Positions 8,816-16,751 of a stretch of DNA of 64,000 nucleotides are shown one piece after another. Position 1 is the first letter of the stretch, and every line of letters starts with the position of its first letter. The notes below the pieces were generated by a model. It did not search any database. It was not told where the DNA came from and was given only the letters and a program-made list of their open reading frames with translations. The position numbers and the translations under genes were made by a program. Origin of the DNA: Glycomyces sp. NRRL B-16210 (GTDB lineage Bacteria; Actinomycetota; Actinomycetes; Mycobacteriales; Micromonosporaceae); NCBI RefSeq assembly GCF_000719515.1, contig NZ_JOGR01000004.1, positions 124,001-188,000 on the forward strand, given 5' to 3'.

Positions 8816-10851
8816 CGCAGGAATCCTTGCGGGTTGCCCGAGTCGACGGGCAGGTGGACGCCGGTGGTCAGGCCGAGGTCGGGGCCGACGAGGGCGTAGA
8901 CGGCGTCGGCGACCGAGGAGGGCAGCACCTCTTTCTTGAGCAGGGTCCGCCCGGCGTAGTACTTGCCGAGTTCGGATTCGTCCACGCCGTAGACGGCGGC
9001 TCGCTCGGCACCCCAGCCGCCGGCGAAGATCCCCGAGCCGCGCACGACCCCGTCGGGGTTGACGCCGTTGACGCGGATGCCCCACTCCCCCAGTTCGGCC
9101 GCGAGGAGGCGCACCTGGTGGGCCTGGTCGGCCTTGGCCGCGGAGTAGGCGATGTTCTTGGGGCCGGCGAAGACGGCGTTCTTGGAGGCGATGTAGACGA
9201 TGTCGCCGCCGACGCGCTGGGCGATCATGATCTTGGCGGCCTCGCGGGAGACGAGGAAGGAGCCTTTGGCCATGACGTCGTGCTGGAGGTCCCAGTCGGC
9301 GGCGGTGGTCTCGACCAGCGGTTTGGACAGCGACAGGCCGGCGTTGTTGACCACCAGGTCGACCCCGCCGAAGGCGAGGGCGGCGGCCTGGAGGGCGGCG
9401 GCGACGGCGTGCTCGTCGGTCACGTCCACGGCGACGCCGACGGCGGTGTCGGTCCCGCCGATGTCGGCGGCCGCCGCTGCCGCTTTGGCCTGGTCGAGGT
9501 CGGCGATGACGACGCAGGCGCCTTCGGCGGCCAGGCGCCGGGCGGTGGCCTTGCCGATGCCGCCGGCCGCGCCGGTCACGAACGCGACCCTGCCGGCGAG
9601 GGGCTTGGGCGCGGGCTGGCGCTTGAGTTTGGCCTCTTCGAGGTCCCAGTACTCGATGCGGAACTTCTCGGACTCGTCGATGGGCCGGTAGGTCGAGATC
9701 GCCTCTGCGCCGCGCATGACGTTGATCGCGTTGACGTAGAACTCCCCGGCCACGCGCGCGGTCTTCTTGTCGGGCCCGAAGGAGAACATGCCTACGCCGG
9801 GGACGAGGACGATCGCGGGGTCGGCGCCGCGCATCGCGGGGCTGTCGGCAGACGCATACCGCTCATAGTAGTCCTTATAGGACTCACGGTAGGCCTCGTG
9901 GCGTTCCTTGAGGCGGGCGATGACCTCCTCCAGCGGCGCGTCGGCGTCCGTGTCGAGCACGAGCGGGCGGACCTTGGTGCGCAGGAAGTGGTCGGGGCAG
10001 GAGGTGCCCAGGGCCGCGAGGTCGGCCAGGCGCTCGGAGGCGAGGAAGTCGAGGACGACCGCCTCGTCGGTGAAGTGCCCGACCTGGCGCCGGTCGGTCG
10101 AGGCCAGGCCTCGGATCACCGGGGCGAGCGCGGCGGCCCTGGAGCGGCGCTCGGCCGCCGCGAGCGGCTCACGGGAGGCCACGCGGGCCCCGAAGGGCTC
10201 CGGCGCGCCGTGCTCGGCGATGTACGCCTCGCAGCCGCGGATGATCGCAAGCGAGTTCGCCTCGCACTCCTCGGAGGTCTGACCCCACGCGGTGATGCCG
10301 TGCCCGCCGAGGATGCACCCGATGGCCTGCGGATTCGCCTCCTTGATGGCGGCGATGTCGAGACCGAGCTGGAAACCGGGACGGCGCCAGTCGACCCAGG
10401 CGACCCGGTCGCCGAAGCACGCCTTCGTCAGCGCCGGGCCGTCGGCGGCCGTGGCGAACGCGATCCCCGAATCGGGGTGCAGGTGGTCGACGTGTGCGGC
10501 CTCGACCAGGCCGTGCATGGCCGTGTCGATGCTCGGCGCGGCCCCGCCGCGCCCGTGCAGGCAGTAGTCGAACCCGTCGACCATGAAGTCTTCGAGCTCT
10601 TCTCCGAGGTAGTTGTCCGCCAGGGACCGAATCCGGTCCATGCGCAAAACCGCGAGCCCGTCGTATGTGAGCGTGCCGAGGTCCCCACCGGAACCCTTCA
10701 CCCACAAGACCTCGGCGAAGCCACCGGTGACCGGGTCGTGGGCCTGCCCCTTAGCCGAGGTGTTGCCCCCGGCGAAGTTCGTGTTGCGCTTGTCGGAGCC
10801 GAGGCGGTTAGACCGCTCGATCAGCAACTGCAACTCCTTGCTACGACCCAT
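8812..10851 (-). CDS. Rhamnulose-1-phosphate aldolase/lactaldehyde dehydrogenase fusion
   Basis: A 679-residue two-domain enzyme. Residues about 1-400 form a class II aldolase/adducin domain: NTSAKG, the metal histidines in HVDHLHPDSG and the later GGHGITAWG. Residues about 425-679 form a short-chain dehydrogenase with the NAD motif VTGAAGGIGKATARRL, VNNAGLS and the catalytic YSAAK. In this family the aldolase splits rhamnulose-1-phosphate to DHAP and L-lactaldehyde, and the dehydrogenase oxidises the lactaldehyde to lactate. The ATG at 10851 lies two bases past the isomerase stop, with GGGGAG inside that gene. This fusion replaces separate rhaD and aldA genes. Confidence 0.94.
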   Translation of the reverse strand: MGRSKELQLLIERSNRLGSDKRNTNFAGGNTSAKGQAHDPVTGGFAEVLWVKGSGGDLGTLTYDGLAVLRMDRIRSLADNYLGEELEDFMVDGFDYCLHGRGGAAPSIDTAMHGLVEAAHVDHLHPDSGIAFATAADGPALTKACFGDRVAWVDWRRPGFQLGLDIAAIKEANPQAIGCILGGHGITAWGQTSEECEANSLAIIRGCEAYIAEHGAPEPFGARVASREPLAAAERRSRAAALAPVIRGLASTDRRQVGHFTDEAVVLDFLASERLADLAALGTSCPDHFLRTKVRPLVLDTDADAPLEEVIARLKERHEAYRESYKDYYERYASADSPAMRGADPAIVLVPGVGMFSFGPDKKTARVAGEFYVNAINVMRGAEAISTYRPIDESEKFRIEYWDLEEAKLKRQPAPKPLAGRVAFVTGAAGGIGKATARRLAAEGACVVIADLDQAKAAAAAADIGGTDTAVGVAVDVTDEHAVAAALQAAALAFGGVDLVVNNAGLSLSKPLVETTAADWDLQHDVMAKGSFLVSREAAKIMIAQRVGGDIVYIASKNAVFAGPKNIAYSAAKADQAHQVRLLAAELGEWGIRVNGVNPDGVVRGSGIFAGGWGAERAAVYGVDESELGKYYAGRTLLKKEVLPSSVADAVYALVGPDLGLTTGVHLPVDSGNPQGFLR

Positions 10852-10853
10852 TG

Positions 10854-12023
10854 CTACGCTCCCCATCCGGCCTGGGCGCCGCCCACGCGCTCGCTCGTGA
10901 TCCGCTCGGCATAACCCGAGGCAGCGTACGCGCGCATCGGATCGGCGGCCAGTCCCTGCTCCTCGCGAAGCTCCGCCAAAAGCGGGCGCACGTCGGTGTT
11001 GTAGGCGTCCATGAGCACCGCGTTGGCCTCCAGCACGTCGCCGGCGGCCTGCGCCTTGGCGAGCGCTTCGGCGTCGACCAGCAGCGCCTTCGCCGTGGCC
11101 TCCTGGACGTTCATGACCGAGCGGATCTGCCCGGGGATCTTCGCTTCGATGTTGTGGCACTGGTCGAGCATGTACGCGATCCCCGAATCGGGGCCCACGA
11201 CCTCCTGGGAGACCAGTTCGTGCATGATGCGGAACAGCTGGAACGGGTCGGCCGAGCCGACCATGAGGTCGTCGTCGGCGTAGAACCGGGAGTTGAAGTC
11301 GAAGCCGCCGAGCTTGCCCTCGCGCAGCAGGATCGCGACGATGAACTCGATGTTGGTGCCCGGGGCGTGGTGGCCGGTGTCGATGACGACCTGGGCCTTG
11401 GGACCGAGTTTGAGGCAGTGCGCGTACGCCGTCCCCCAGTCGGGGACGTCGGTGGTGTAGAACGAGGGCTCGAACAGCTTGTACTCCAGCAGCAGGCGCT
11501 GGCCCTCGCCGAGGCGTTCGTAGACTTCGGCGAGGACTTCGACCAGGCGGGCCTGGCGGCCGGCGATGGTGTCCTGGCCGGGGTAGTTGGTGCCGTCGGC
11601 GAACCAGAGTTTGAGGTCGGACGATCCGGTGGCGTCCATGATGTCGACGCATTCGAGCAGGTGCGCGGTGGCCTTGCGGCGGACCTTCGGGTCGGGGTGA
11701 CACACCGAGCCGAGCATGTAGTCGTCGTCTTGGAAGGTGTTGGAGTTGATGGTGCCGATGCGCACGCCCTCGTTCGCGGCGTGGGCGGCGAGGGCGCCGT
11801 AGTCCTCGACCTTGTCCCAGGGGATGTGGAGCGCGACCGATCCGGCGGCGCCGGTGTACGCGTTGACCTGGGCGGCGTCGGCGATCTTCTCGAAGGGGTC
11901 GCGGGGGACGCCCTCTTGGGTGAAGACCTTGAAGCGGGTGCCGGAGTTGCCGAAGGCCCAGGAGGGCAGTTCGATGTTCTGGGCGGCCAGTACCGTCTTG
12001 GCGCGGGTGATGGGGTCACTCAT
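10854..12023 (-). CDS. rhaI: L-rhamnose isomerase
   Basis: A 389-residue TIM-barrel isomerase converting L-rhamnose to L-rhamnulose, of the RhaI type found in Pseudomonas and actinobacteria rather than the E. coli RhaA type. Characteristic stretches are ELPSWAFGNSGTRF near the start, GTINSNTFQDDDY, LEYKLFEPSFY and VVIDTGHHAPGTNIEFIVA, with the Glu, Asp and His residues expected to hold two metal ions. The ATG at 12023 lies inside the end of the mutarotase gene (eight-base overlap), so the pair is coupled. Confidence 0.95.
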   Translation of the reverse strand: MSDPITRAKTVLAAQNIELPSWAFGNSGTRFKVFTQEGVPRDPFEKIADAAQVNAYTGAAGSVALHIPWDKVEDYGALAAHAANEGVRIGTINSNTFQDDDYMLGSVCHPDPKVRRKATAHLLECVDIMDATGSSDLKLWFADGTNYPGQDTIAGRQARLVEVLAEVYERLGEGQRLLLEYKLFEPSFYTTDVPDWGTAYAHCLKLGPKAQVVIDTGHHAPGTNIEFIVAILLREGKLGGFDFNSRFYADDDLMVGSADPFQLFRIMHELVSQEVVGPDSGIAYMLDQCHNIEAKIPGQIRSVMNVQEATAKALLVDAEALAKAQAAGDVLEANAVLMDAYNTDVRPLLAELREEQGLAADPMRAYAASGYAERITSERVGGAQAGWGA

Positions 12024-12375
12024 TGCCGGCTCCTTCGCCCGCGGCGGCCGCGAGTTGGGTTTCGAGGTTGAAGACTTCGGAGAGGACGTTGAACGAGTCG
12101 TCGGCTTTGGCGTCGCCTTCGAAGAACGGGGCCATGTCCGCCTGCCAGCGGGTGTTGACCTCGGTGGCGGCCATGGCCGCCTGGGCGGCGGCGAAGTCCT
12201 CGGTCTCCAGGTAGCCGACGAGGAGGCCGCTGGGGTCGAGGAACAGCGAGTAGTTCGTCCAGCCGGCTTCGGCGAGGGCCCGGAGCATGTCGGGCCACAC
12301 GGCGGCGTGGCGCTCGCGGTACTCGGCCAGGCGATCGGGCCTGACCCGGAGGGTGAAGCACACACGTTGTGTCAC
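12016..12375 (-). CDS. rhaM: L-rhamnose mutarotase
   Basis: A 119-residue protein that interconverts alpha and beta anomers of L-rhamnose, supplying the form used by the isomerase. Family residues are clear: RPDRLAEYRERHAAVWPDML, the GWTNYSLFLDPSG strand and the C-terminal EVFNLE. The GTG at 12375 has AGAGGAA upstream. It is the first gene of an eight-gene minus-strand operon reaching the DUF624 gene at 3471; every junction is overlapping or under 60 bases. Confidence 0.94.
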   Translation of the reverse strand: MTQRVCFTLRVRPDRLAEYRERHAAVWPDMLRALAEAGWTNYSLFLDPSGLLVGYLETEDFAAAQAAMAATEVNTRWQADMAPFFEGDAKADDSFNVLSEVFNLETQLAAAAGEGAGNE

Positions 12376-12423
12376 GGGGGTTCCTCTCCTAGAGGACGGG
12401 GCCGGCGGGTTACCGCCACATTA

Positions 12424-12437
12424 TTGAATCGTTTCAT
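12424..12437. promoter_or_regulatory. LacI-type operator O1 of the rhamnose operon
   Basis: TTGAATCGTTTCAT is a near-perfect inverted repeat around a central CG, the usual LacI-family form. It lies just downstream of the predicted rhaM transcription start, where a bound repressor would block elongation. Confidence 0.75.
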
Positions 12438-12451
12438 GAGGGGGTGTCGAT

Positions 12452-12481
12452 AAGTTAGAACGCCGAGGCCAGGCTTGTCAA
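12452..12481 (-). promoter_or_regulatory. Promoter of the rhamnose operon
   Basis: Read on the minus strand: -35 TTGACA (12481-12476), an 18-base spacer, and -10 TAACTT (12457-12452). The start would fall near 12445, giving a leader of about 70 bases before rhaM. Confidence 0.7.
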
Positions 12482-12544
12482 GGCACGACCGGGAAGTAAT
12501 TCGAACACGGTTCGGTATATGCTCCTCACGCTCGGCGTACGTTG

Positions 12545-12558
12545 TTGAACCGTTTCAA
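12545..12558. promoter_or_regulatory. LacI-type operator O2 before the regulator gene
   Basis: TTGAACCGTTTCAA differs from O1 in only two positions and has the same central CG with TTGAA/TTCAA arms. It lies about 24 bases past a TATATG hexamer (12516-12521) that could be the -10 of the divergent regulator gene, fitting autorepression; looping with O1, 107 bases apart, is possible. Confidence 0.75.
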
Positions 12559-12664
12559 AAGATCGGTGCGGTGATGGACGTCGATCCGGCCGCGAGGGAC
12601 CATGGTTTGCAGTGTCGCGTCCCCGGCCGCGCACCGGACCCCCGATAGACTCCTTGAGGTGACC

Positions 12665-13675
12665 ATGGCCACAACCAGCATGAAGGACGTCGCGCGGGCC
12701 GCGGGCGTGTCGGTCGGCACGGTCTCCAATGTGCTCAACCGGCCCGAGGCCGTGGCCGAGGAGACGCGCACGCGGGTCCTGGCCGCGATCGGCGAGCTCG
12801 GGTACGTCCGCAACGACTCGGCCCGCCAGTTGCGGGCCGGGCGCAGCCGCACGGTCGCGGTGGTCGTGCTCGACGTGGCCAACCCGTTCTTCACCGACGT
12901 GGTGCGCGGGGCCGAGCCGCTCATCGAGTCGGCCGGCGGCGTGGTCACCGTCTGCGACTCCGGCGAGGACGTGCGCCGCGAAAGGCGCCACCTGGAGATC
13001 CTCGAGGAGCAGCGGGTCCTGGGTCTGCTCATCACGCCGGTGGACGATTCGTCGGCCTCGTGGATCGAGCGGCTCTCGGGCCACGACATCCCCCTGGTCC
13101 TGGTCGACCGGGGGGCCGGGCGCCACCCGCACTGCTCGGTGGCCGTCGACGACGTGCACGGCGGGCGCCTGGCGGCCGGGCACCTGGTCGAAGCCGGGCA
13201 CGAGCGGATCGCCTTCATCGGCGGACCGACCTCGATCCCGCAGGTCGCCGATCGCCTGGCCGGGTGCCGCCAGGTCTGCGAGGAGTCGGGCACGCACCTG
13301 GAGGTCTACACCACCGCGGGGCTCAATTTCGCGGCCGGGAGGGAGGCGGTCGAGCAGATGCTCGGGCGCGAGGACCGGCCCACGGCGCTGTTCTGCGCGA
13401 ACGACCTGGTCGCGCTGGGGGCGTTGCAGGCGTTGACGATGCACGGGGTGAAGGTCCCCCACGAGTGCGCGATCGTCGGCTACGACGACATCGATTTCGC
13501 CGCCGCGGCGGCGGTGCCGCTGTCGTCGGTGCGCCAGCCGCGCTCGCAGCTCGGCCGCACGGCCGCGCAGCTGCTGTTCGACGAGATCGCCGAGGGCGAG
13601 GGCCACACGCACCGCAATGTGGTCTTCCAGCCCGAGCTCATCGCCCGCGCCTCGACCAGTGTCGATGCGTCCTAG
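12665..13675 (+). CDS. LacI-family repressor of the rhamnose operon
   Basis: A 336-residue regulator. Residues 5-28 are the LacI helix-turn-helix (SMKDVARAAGVSVGTVSNVLN) followed by the hinge ELGYVRNDSARQLR; residues about 60-336 are a periplasmic-binding-like sugar domain ending LSSVRQPRSQLGRTAAQLL. The ATG at 12665 has TTGAGG upstream; a longer frame from 12602 adds a non-family N-terminus and was not used. Divergent from rhaM with two matching operators between them, it is very likely the rhamnose repressor. Effector is inferred, not shown. Confidence 0.9.
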   Translation: MATTSMKDVARAAGVSVGTVSNVLNRPEAVAEETRTRVLAAIGELGYVRNDSARQLRAGRSRTVAVVVLDVANPFFTDVVRGAEPLIESAGGVVTVCDSGEDVRRERRHLEILEEQRVLGLLITPVDDSSASWIERLSGHDIPLVLVDRGAGRHPHCSVAVDDVHGGRLAAGHLVEAGHERIAFIGGPTSIPQVADRLAGCRQVCEESGTHLEVYTTAGLNFAAGREAVEQMLGREDRPTALFCANDLVALGALQALTMHGVKVPHECAIVGYDDIDFAAAAAVPLSSVRQPRSQLGRTAAQLLFDEIAEGEGHTHRNVVFQPELIARASTSVDAS

Positions 13676-13693
13676 CCCTGCCGCGTAGTTCCG

Positions 13694-13729
13694 CCACCGT
13701 GTGGCCCACCGTGTGGCCCACAGTGTATG
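13694..13729. repeat. Three tandem 12-base repeats upstream of the GH51 gene
   Basis: CCACCGTGTGGC occurs twice head to tail (13694-13705, 13706-13717) and is followed by a looser copy CCACAGTGTATG (13718-13729). Each unit is itself a small palindrome (CCAC-CGT-GTGG). It lies between the regulator stop and the GH51 promoter. Confidence 0.6.
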
Positions 13730-13748
13730 TAACGGTAAAGTCCCCTGG

Positions 13749-13776
13749 TTGCGGGAGTGGCGGCGTCTGATAGCGT
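13749..13776 (+). promoter_or_regulatory. Candidate promoter of the GH51 gene
   Basis: TTGCGG (13749-13754), a 16-base spacer and TAGCGT (13771-13776) give a plausible housekeeping promoter, with a leader of about 58 bases. The 12-base repeats lie just upstream of the -35. Confidence 0.5.
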
Positions 13777-13840
13777 CGCGGGCACCGACCCGCGAGGGTC
13801 GCCGGCGAGCGACAGAGACCAACCCTTCCGGGAGGCGATC

Positions 13841-15361
13841 ATGGCCGAACACCACCGCGCGCGCATTGACTTCGATCCGCGCTTCACCGTCGCCGAGGTG
13901 CCCGAGCGGCTGTTCGGGTCGTTCGTGGAGCACCTCGGCCGGTGCGTCTACACCGGCATCTACGAGCCGGACCATCCGCGGGCGAACGCCGACGGGCTGC
14001 GCCAGGACGTCCTGGACCTCATCGGCGAGCTGGGGCCGACGATGATCCGCTACCCGGGCGGGAACTTCGTCTCCGGCTACCGCTGGGAGGACGGCGTCGG
14101 CCCCAAGGCCGACCGGCCCCGGCGCCTGGACCTGGCCTGGGGGGTCACCGAGACCAACCAGTTCGGGCTCGGCGAGTTCATGAAGTTCTGCCGCACCGTC
14201 GGCGTCGAGCCGAACATGGCCGTCAACCTCGGCACCCGCGGCCTCCAGGAGGCCCTGGACCTCCTCGAATACGCCAACCACCCCTCCGGCACGTACTGGT
14301 CGGACCTGCGCCGCTCCCACGGCGACGAGGAGCCGTACGGCATCAAGCTGTGGTGCCTGGGCAACGAGATGGACGGGCCCTGGCAGATCGGCCAGCGCAC
14401 CGCCGCCGAGTACGGGCGCGTCGCCGACCAGACCGGCCGGGCGATGCGCATGATCGACCCCGGCCTCGACCTGGTCGCGTGCGGCTCGTCCTCACGGGCG
14501 ATGCCGACCTTCGGCGCCTGGGAGGCCGAGGTGCTCGCCCAGTCGTACGAGTCGGTCGACTACATCTCGGCGCACGCCTACTACCAGCCCCAGGGCGGGG
14601 ACGTCGCGAGTTTCATGGCCAGCGCCGAGGACATGGAGCTGTTCATCGACGGCGTCATCGCCACCGCCGACGCGGTCGGCGCGAAGCTCAAGAGCGACAA
14701 GAAGATCGACATCGCCTTCGACGAGTGGAACGTGTGGTACCAGGACGCGTGGGCGGCCGGGGAGACCGATGAGCGGCCCGAGCCGTGGGCGGTGGCCCCG
14801 CGCCAGCTCGAGGACGCCTACTCGGCGATGGACGCGGTCGTGTTCGGGTCGCTGTTGATCACGCTGCTGCGCCGCTGCGACCGCGTGACCGCCGCGTGCC
14901 TGGCGCAGCTGGTGAACGTGATCGCGCCGATCATGACCGAGCCGGGCGGGCCGGCCTGGCGCCAGACGACGTTCTTCCCCTTCGCCGAGGCCTCCAAGTG
15001 GGGACGGGGCACGGTCTTGGAGGTGAGCGCCGAGGCGCCGACGTTCACGACCGCGAAGTTCGGCGAGGTCGCCGCGCTCCACTCGGTGGCGGTGGCGAAC
15101 GAGGACGGCTCGGTGACCGTCTTCGCCGTCAACCGCGACCTCGACCACCCGCTGACGGTCGAGATCGACGCGTCCTCGCTGCCGAGCCTCGGGCAGGTGA
15201 CCTGCTCGACGCTGACCGACGCCGATCCGGACGCGAAGAACACCCTCCAGGACCAGGAAAGGGTCGCCCCGGCCGCGAACGCGACCGTCGCCGTCGACGG
15301 CGGGCGCATCAGCGTCGAACTGCCGGCGATGAGCTGGAACACCCTCCGCATCACGCCTTGA
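13841..15361 (+). CDS. Alpha-L-arabinofuranosidase, GH51
   Basis: A 506-residue retaining glycosidase that removes terminal arabinofuranose from arabinan or arabinoxylan oligosaccharides. The acid/base is E176 in WCLGNEMDGPW and the nucleophile E295 in FDEWNVWY; the C-terminal beta-sandwich (about residues 385-506) ends AMSWNTLRITP. There is no signal peptide, so it acts on imported oligosaccharides in the cytoplasm. The ATG at 13841 has GGGAGGCG upstream. It follows the LacI gene on the same strand after 165 bases, with its own promoter and a strong terminator, so co-regulation with rhamnose use is plausible but unproven. Confidence 0.93.
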   Translation: MAEHHRARIDFDPRFTVAEVPERLFGSFVEHLGRCVYTGIYEPDHPRANADGLRQDVLDLIGELGPTMIRYPGGNFVSGYRWEDGVGPKADRPRRLDLAWGVTETNQFGLGEFMKFCRTVGVEPNMAVNLGTRGLQEALDLLEYANHPSGTYWSDLRRSHGDEEPYGIKLWCLGNEMDGPWQIGQRTAAEYGRVADQTGRAMRMIDPGLDLVACGSSSRAMPTFGAWEAEVLAQSYESVDYISAHAYYQPQGGDVASFMASAEDMELFIDGVIATADAVGAKLKSDKKIDIAFDEWNVWYQDAWAAGETDERPEPWAVAPRQLEDAYSAMDAVVFGSLLITLLRRCDRVTAACLAQLVNVIAPIMTEPGGPAWRQTTFFPFAEASKWGRGTVLEVSAEAPTFTTAKFGEVAALHSVAVANEDGSVTVFAVNRDLDHPLTVEIDASSLPSLGQVTCSTLTDADPDAKNTLQDQERVAPAANATVAVDGGRISVELPAMSWNTLRITP

Positions 15362-15370
15362 GACACGGTG

Positions 15371-15400
15371 AAGGGCGGCACCCGAACGGGTGCCGCCCTT
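15371..15400 (+). terminator. Terminator after the GH51 gene
   Basis: A 13-base-pair stem, AAGGGCGGCACCC with GGGTGCCGCCCTT, GAAC loop, followed by TGTTGTT. It begins 10 bases past the GH51 stop and may also serve the convergent aro gene. Confidence 0.85.
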
Positions 15401-15435
15401 TGTTGTTAGGCCCCGTGTCGTCAGGGGCGTTGTCG

Positions 15436-16515
15436 TTAGGCGCGGCGGGTGCGGACGGCGGCGGCCAGGTCGCCCAGCAGCCGCTCGGTCTCGTCCCAGC
15501 CGACGCACGCGTCGGTCACCGACTGCCCGTACACGAGGGTCTCGAGCGGTCCGGGCTCTTGACGGCCCGGCTCGATGAAACTCTCGATCATCAGCCCGGC
15601 GATCCCGCTCTCGCCCGCGGCCAGACGCCGGGCGATCTCACCGACGACCTCGGCCTGGCGCACATGGTCCTTGCCGCTGTTGGCGTGGCTCGCGTCCACC
15701 ACGAGCCGTTCGGCCCGCCCGTGCTTGGCCAGCAGCGCCAGAGCGTCGCGCACGTCGCCGGTGCTGTAGTTGGGGCCCGAGCGGCCCCCGCGCAAGATCA
15801 CGTGGCAGTCGGGGTTGCCGCTGGTGGACACGATCGAGGCGCGCCCGTCCTCGTCGACGCCGAAGAACACGTGGTCCCCGGCCGCGGCCCGGCACCCGTC
15901 GATCGCCGAGGCCACGTCCCCGTCGGTGGTGTTCTTGAACCCCACCGGCATCGACAGCCCCGAAGCGAGCTGGCGATGCACCTGGCTCTCGGTCGTGCGC
16001 GCCCCGATCGCACCCCACGAGACCGCGTCGGCGATGTGATGCGGACTCAAAGGTTCCAGGAATTCGCAGCCGACCGGCAGCCCGGCGTCGAGCACGTCGA
16101 GCAGGACCCCGCGCGCCAACCGCAGACCCGCCTCGACATCGTGCGTCCCGTTCAGATGCGGGTCGTTGATCAAGCCCTTCCAACCCAAAGTGGTGCGGGG
16201 CTTCTCGAAGTACACGCGCATGACGATGCACAAATCGGCGGCGAGCGGGGCCGCGGCAGCGGCCAGGCGCCGCGCGTAGTCCCGCGCCGCGGCCGCGTCA
16301 TGGACCGAGCAGGGCCCGACGACGACCAGGAGCCGGTCGTCCTCGCCGGCGAGGACCCGCTGGACCTCGCGGCGGCTGCGTTCGACCAGCGCGGCCCGCT
16401 CGGCGCCCAGCGGCAGCGCCTCCCGCAGCGCCGCCGGGGCGATGAGCGGCTGGAAGCCCGAGACGCGCAGGTCGGAAGTCTGCGGGGCAATATGGTGGTC
16501 GGCAGTCGAGGTCAT
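15436..16515 (-). CDS. aroF: 3-deoxy-7-phosphoheptulonate (DAHP) synthase, class I
   Basis: A 359-residue class I (AroFGH-type) DAHP synthase, which condenses phosphoenolpyruvate and erythrose-4-phosphate at the head of the shikimate pathway. Diagnostic stretches are VVVGPCSVHDAAAARDYARRL, RVYFEKPRTTLGWKGLINDPHLNG, GARTTESQVHRQLASG and the metal region VVDASHANSGKDH. Most actinomycetes rely on a class II enzyme; a class I copy is often extra, or feedback-specialised. I used the ATG at 16515. About 190 bases of leader, with a possible peptide and hairpin, lie upstream. The symbol reflects the family, not a known feedback specificity. Confidence 0.92.
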   Translation of the reverse strand: MTSTADHHIAPQTSDLRVSGFQPLIAPAALREALPLGAERAALVERSRREVQRVLAGEDDRLLVVVGPCSVHDAAAARDYARRLAAAAAPLAADLCIVMRVYFEKPRTTLGWKGLINDPHLNGTHDVEAGLRLARGVLLDVLDAGLPVGCEFLEPLSPHHIADAVSWGAIGARTTESQVHRQLASGLSMPVGFKNTTDGDVASAIDGCRAAAGDHVFFGVDEDGRASIVSTSGNPDCHVILRGGRSGPNYSTGDVRDALALLAKHGRAERLVVDASHANSGKDHVRQAEVVGEIARRLAAGESGIAGLMIESFIEPGRQEPGPLETLVYGQSVTDACVGWDETERLLGDLAAAVRTRRA

Positions 16516-16589
16516 CGCGATCCCATCTCTAGCGAAGGCGGGTCGGCGTCCACTCGTGCCTCCGGAACCGGCCCGCCGCAACGGCGAAA

Positions 16590-16611
16590 GCCAGAGACAT
16601 CCGTCTCTGGC
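16590..16611 (-). promoter_or_regulatory. Leader hairpin before the DAHP synthase gene
   Basis: GCCAGAGAC and GTCTCTGGC form a perfect 9-base-pair stem with a 4-base loop, 26 bases past the end of the putative leader peptide and 75 bases before the DAHP synthase start. It could be part of an attenuator. Confidence 0.5.
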
Positions 16612-16636
16612 TCGGTGGCTCCGGGTGTACGTCGAG

Positions 16637-16705
16637 TCAGCGCAGGCGACCGGCGGCCCCACCCGGAGCCGACGTAAAGCGCTGATAGCGACGTGCCGTG
16701 AACAT
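16637..16705 (-). CDS. Possible 22-residue leader peptide of DAHP synthase
   Basis: ATG at 16705 opens a short frame, MFTARRYQRFTSAPGGAAGRLR, ending in TGA at 16637. It begins with Phe and Tyr codons (F2, Y7, F10), the end products of the pathway it precedes. A TACGGT hexamer lies seven bases before the ATG with no ribosome site, so the message would be leaderless. Together with the downstream hairpin this looks like an aromatic-amino-acid attenuator, but neither translation nor conservation is shown here. Confidence 0.45.
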   Translation of the reverse strand: MFTARRYQRFTSAPGGAAGRLR

Positions 16706-16751
16706 GCGCCGAACCGTAGCACAAGACCCGCCCCGACCCGAAACCCACCGG

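Noticed and set aside
13694..13729. CRISPR or larger repeat array
   Set aside because: Only three short units with no spacers; better read as a regulatory repeat.
12455..14320. 621-codon open frame on the minus strand across the LacI and GH51 genes
   Set aside because: Both plus-strand genes have complete family motifs; the minus frame is Gly/Arg/Val-rich with no motif and is an antisense shadow of GC-rich coding DNA.
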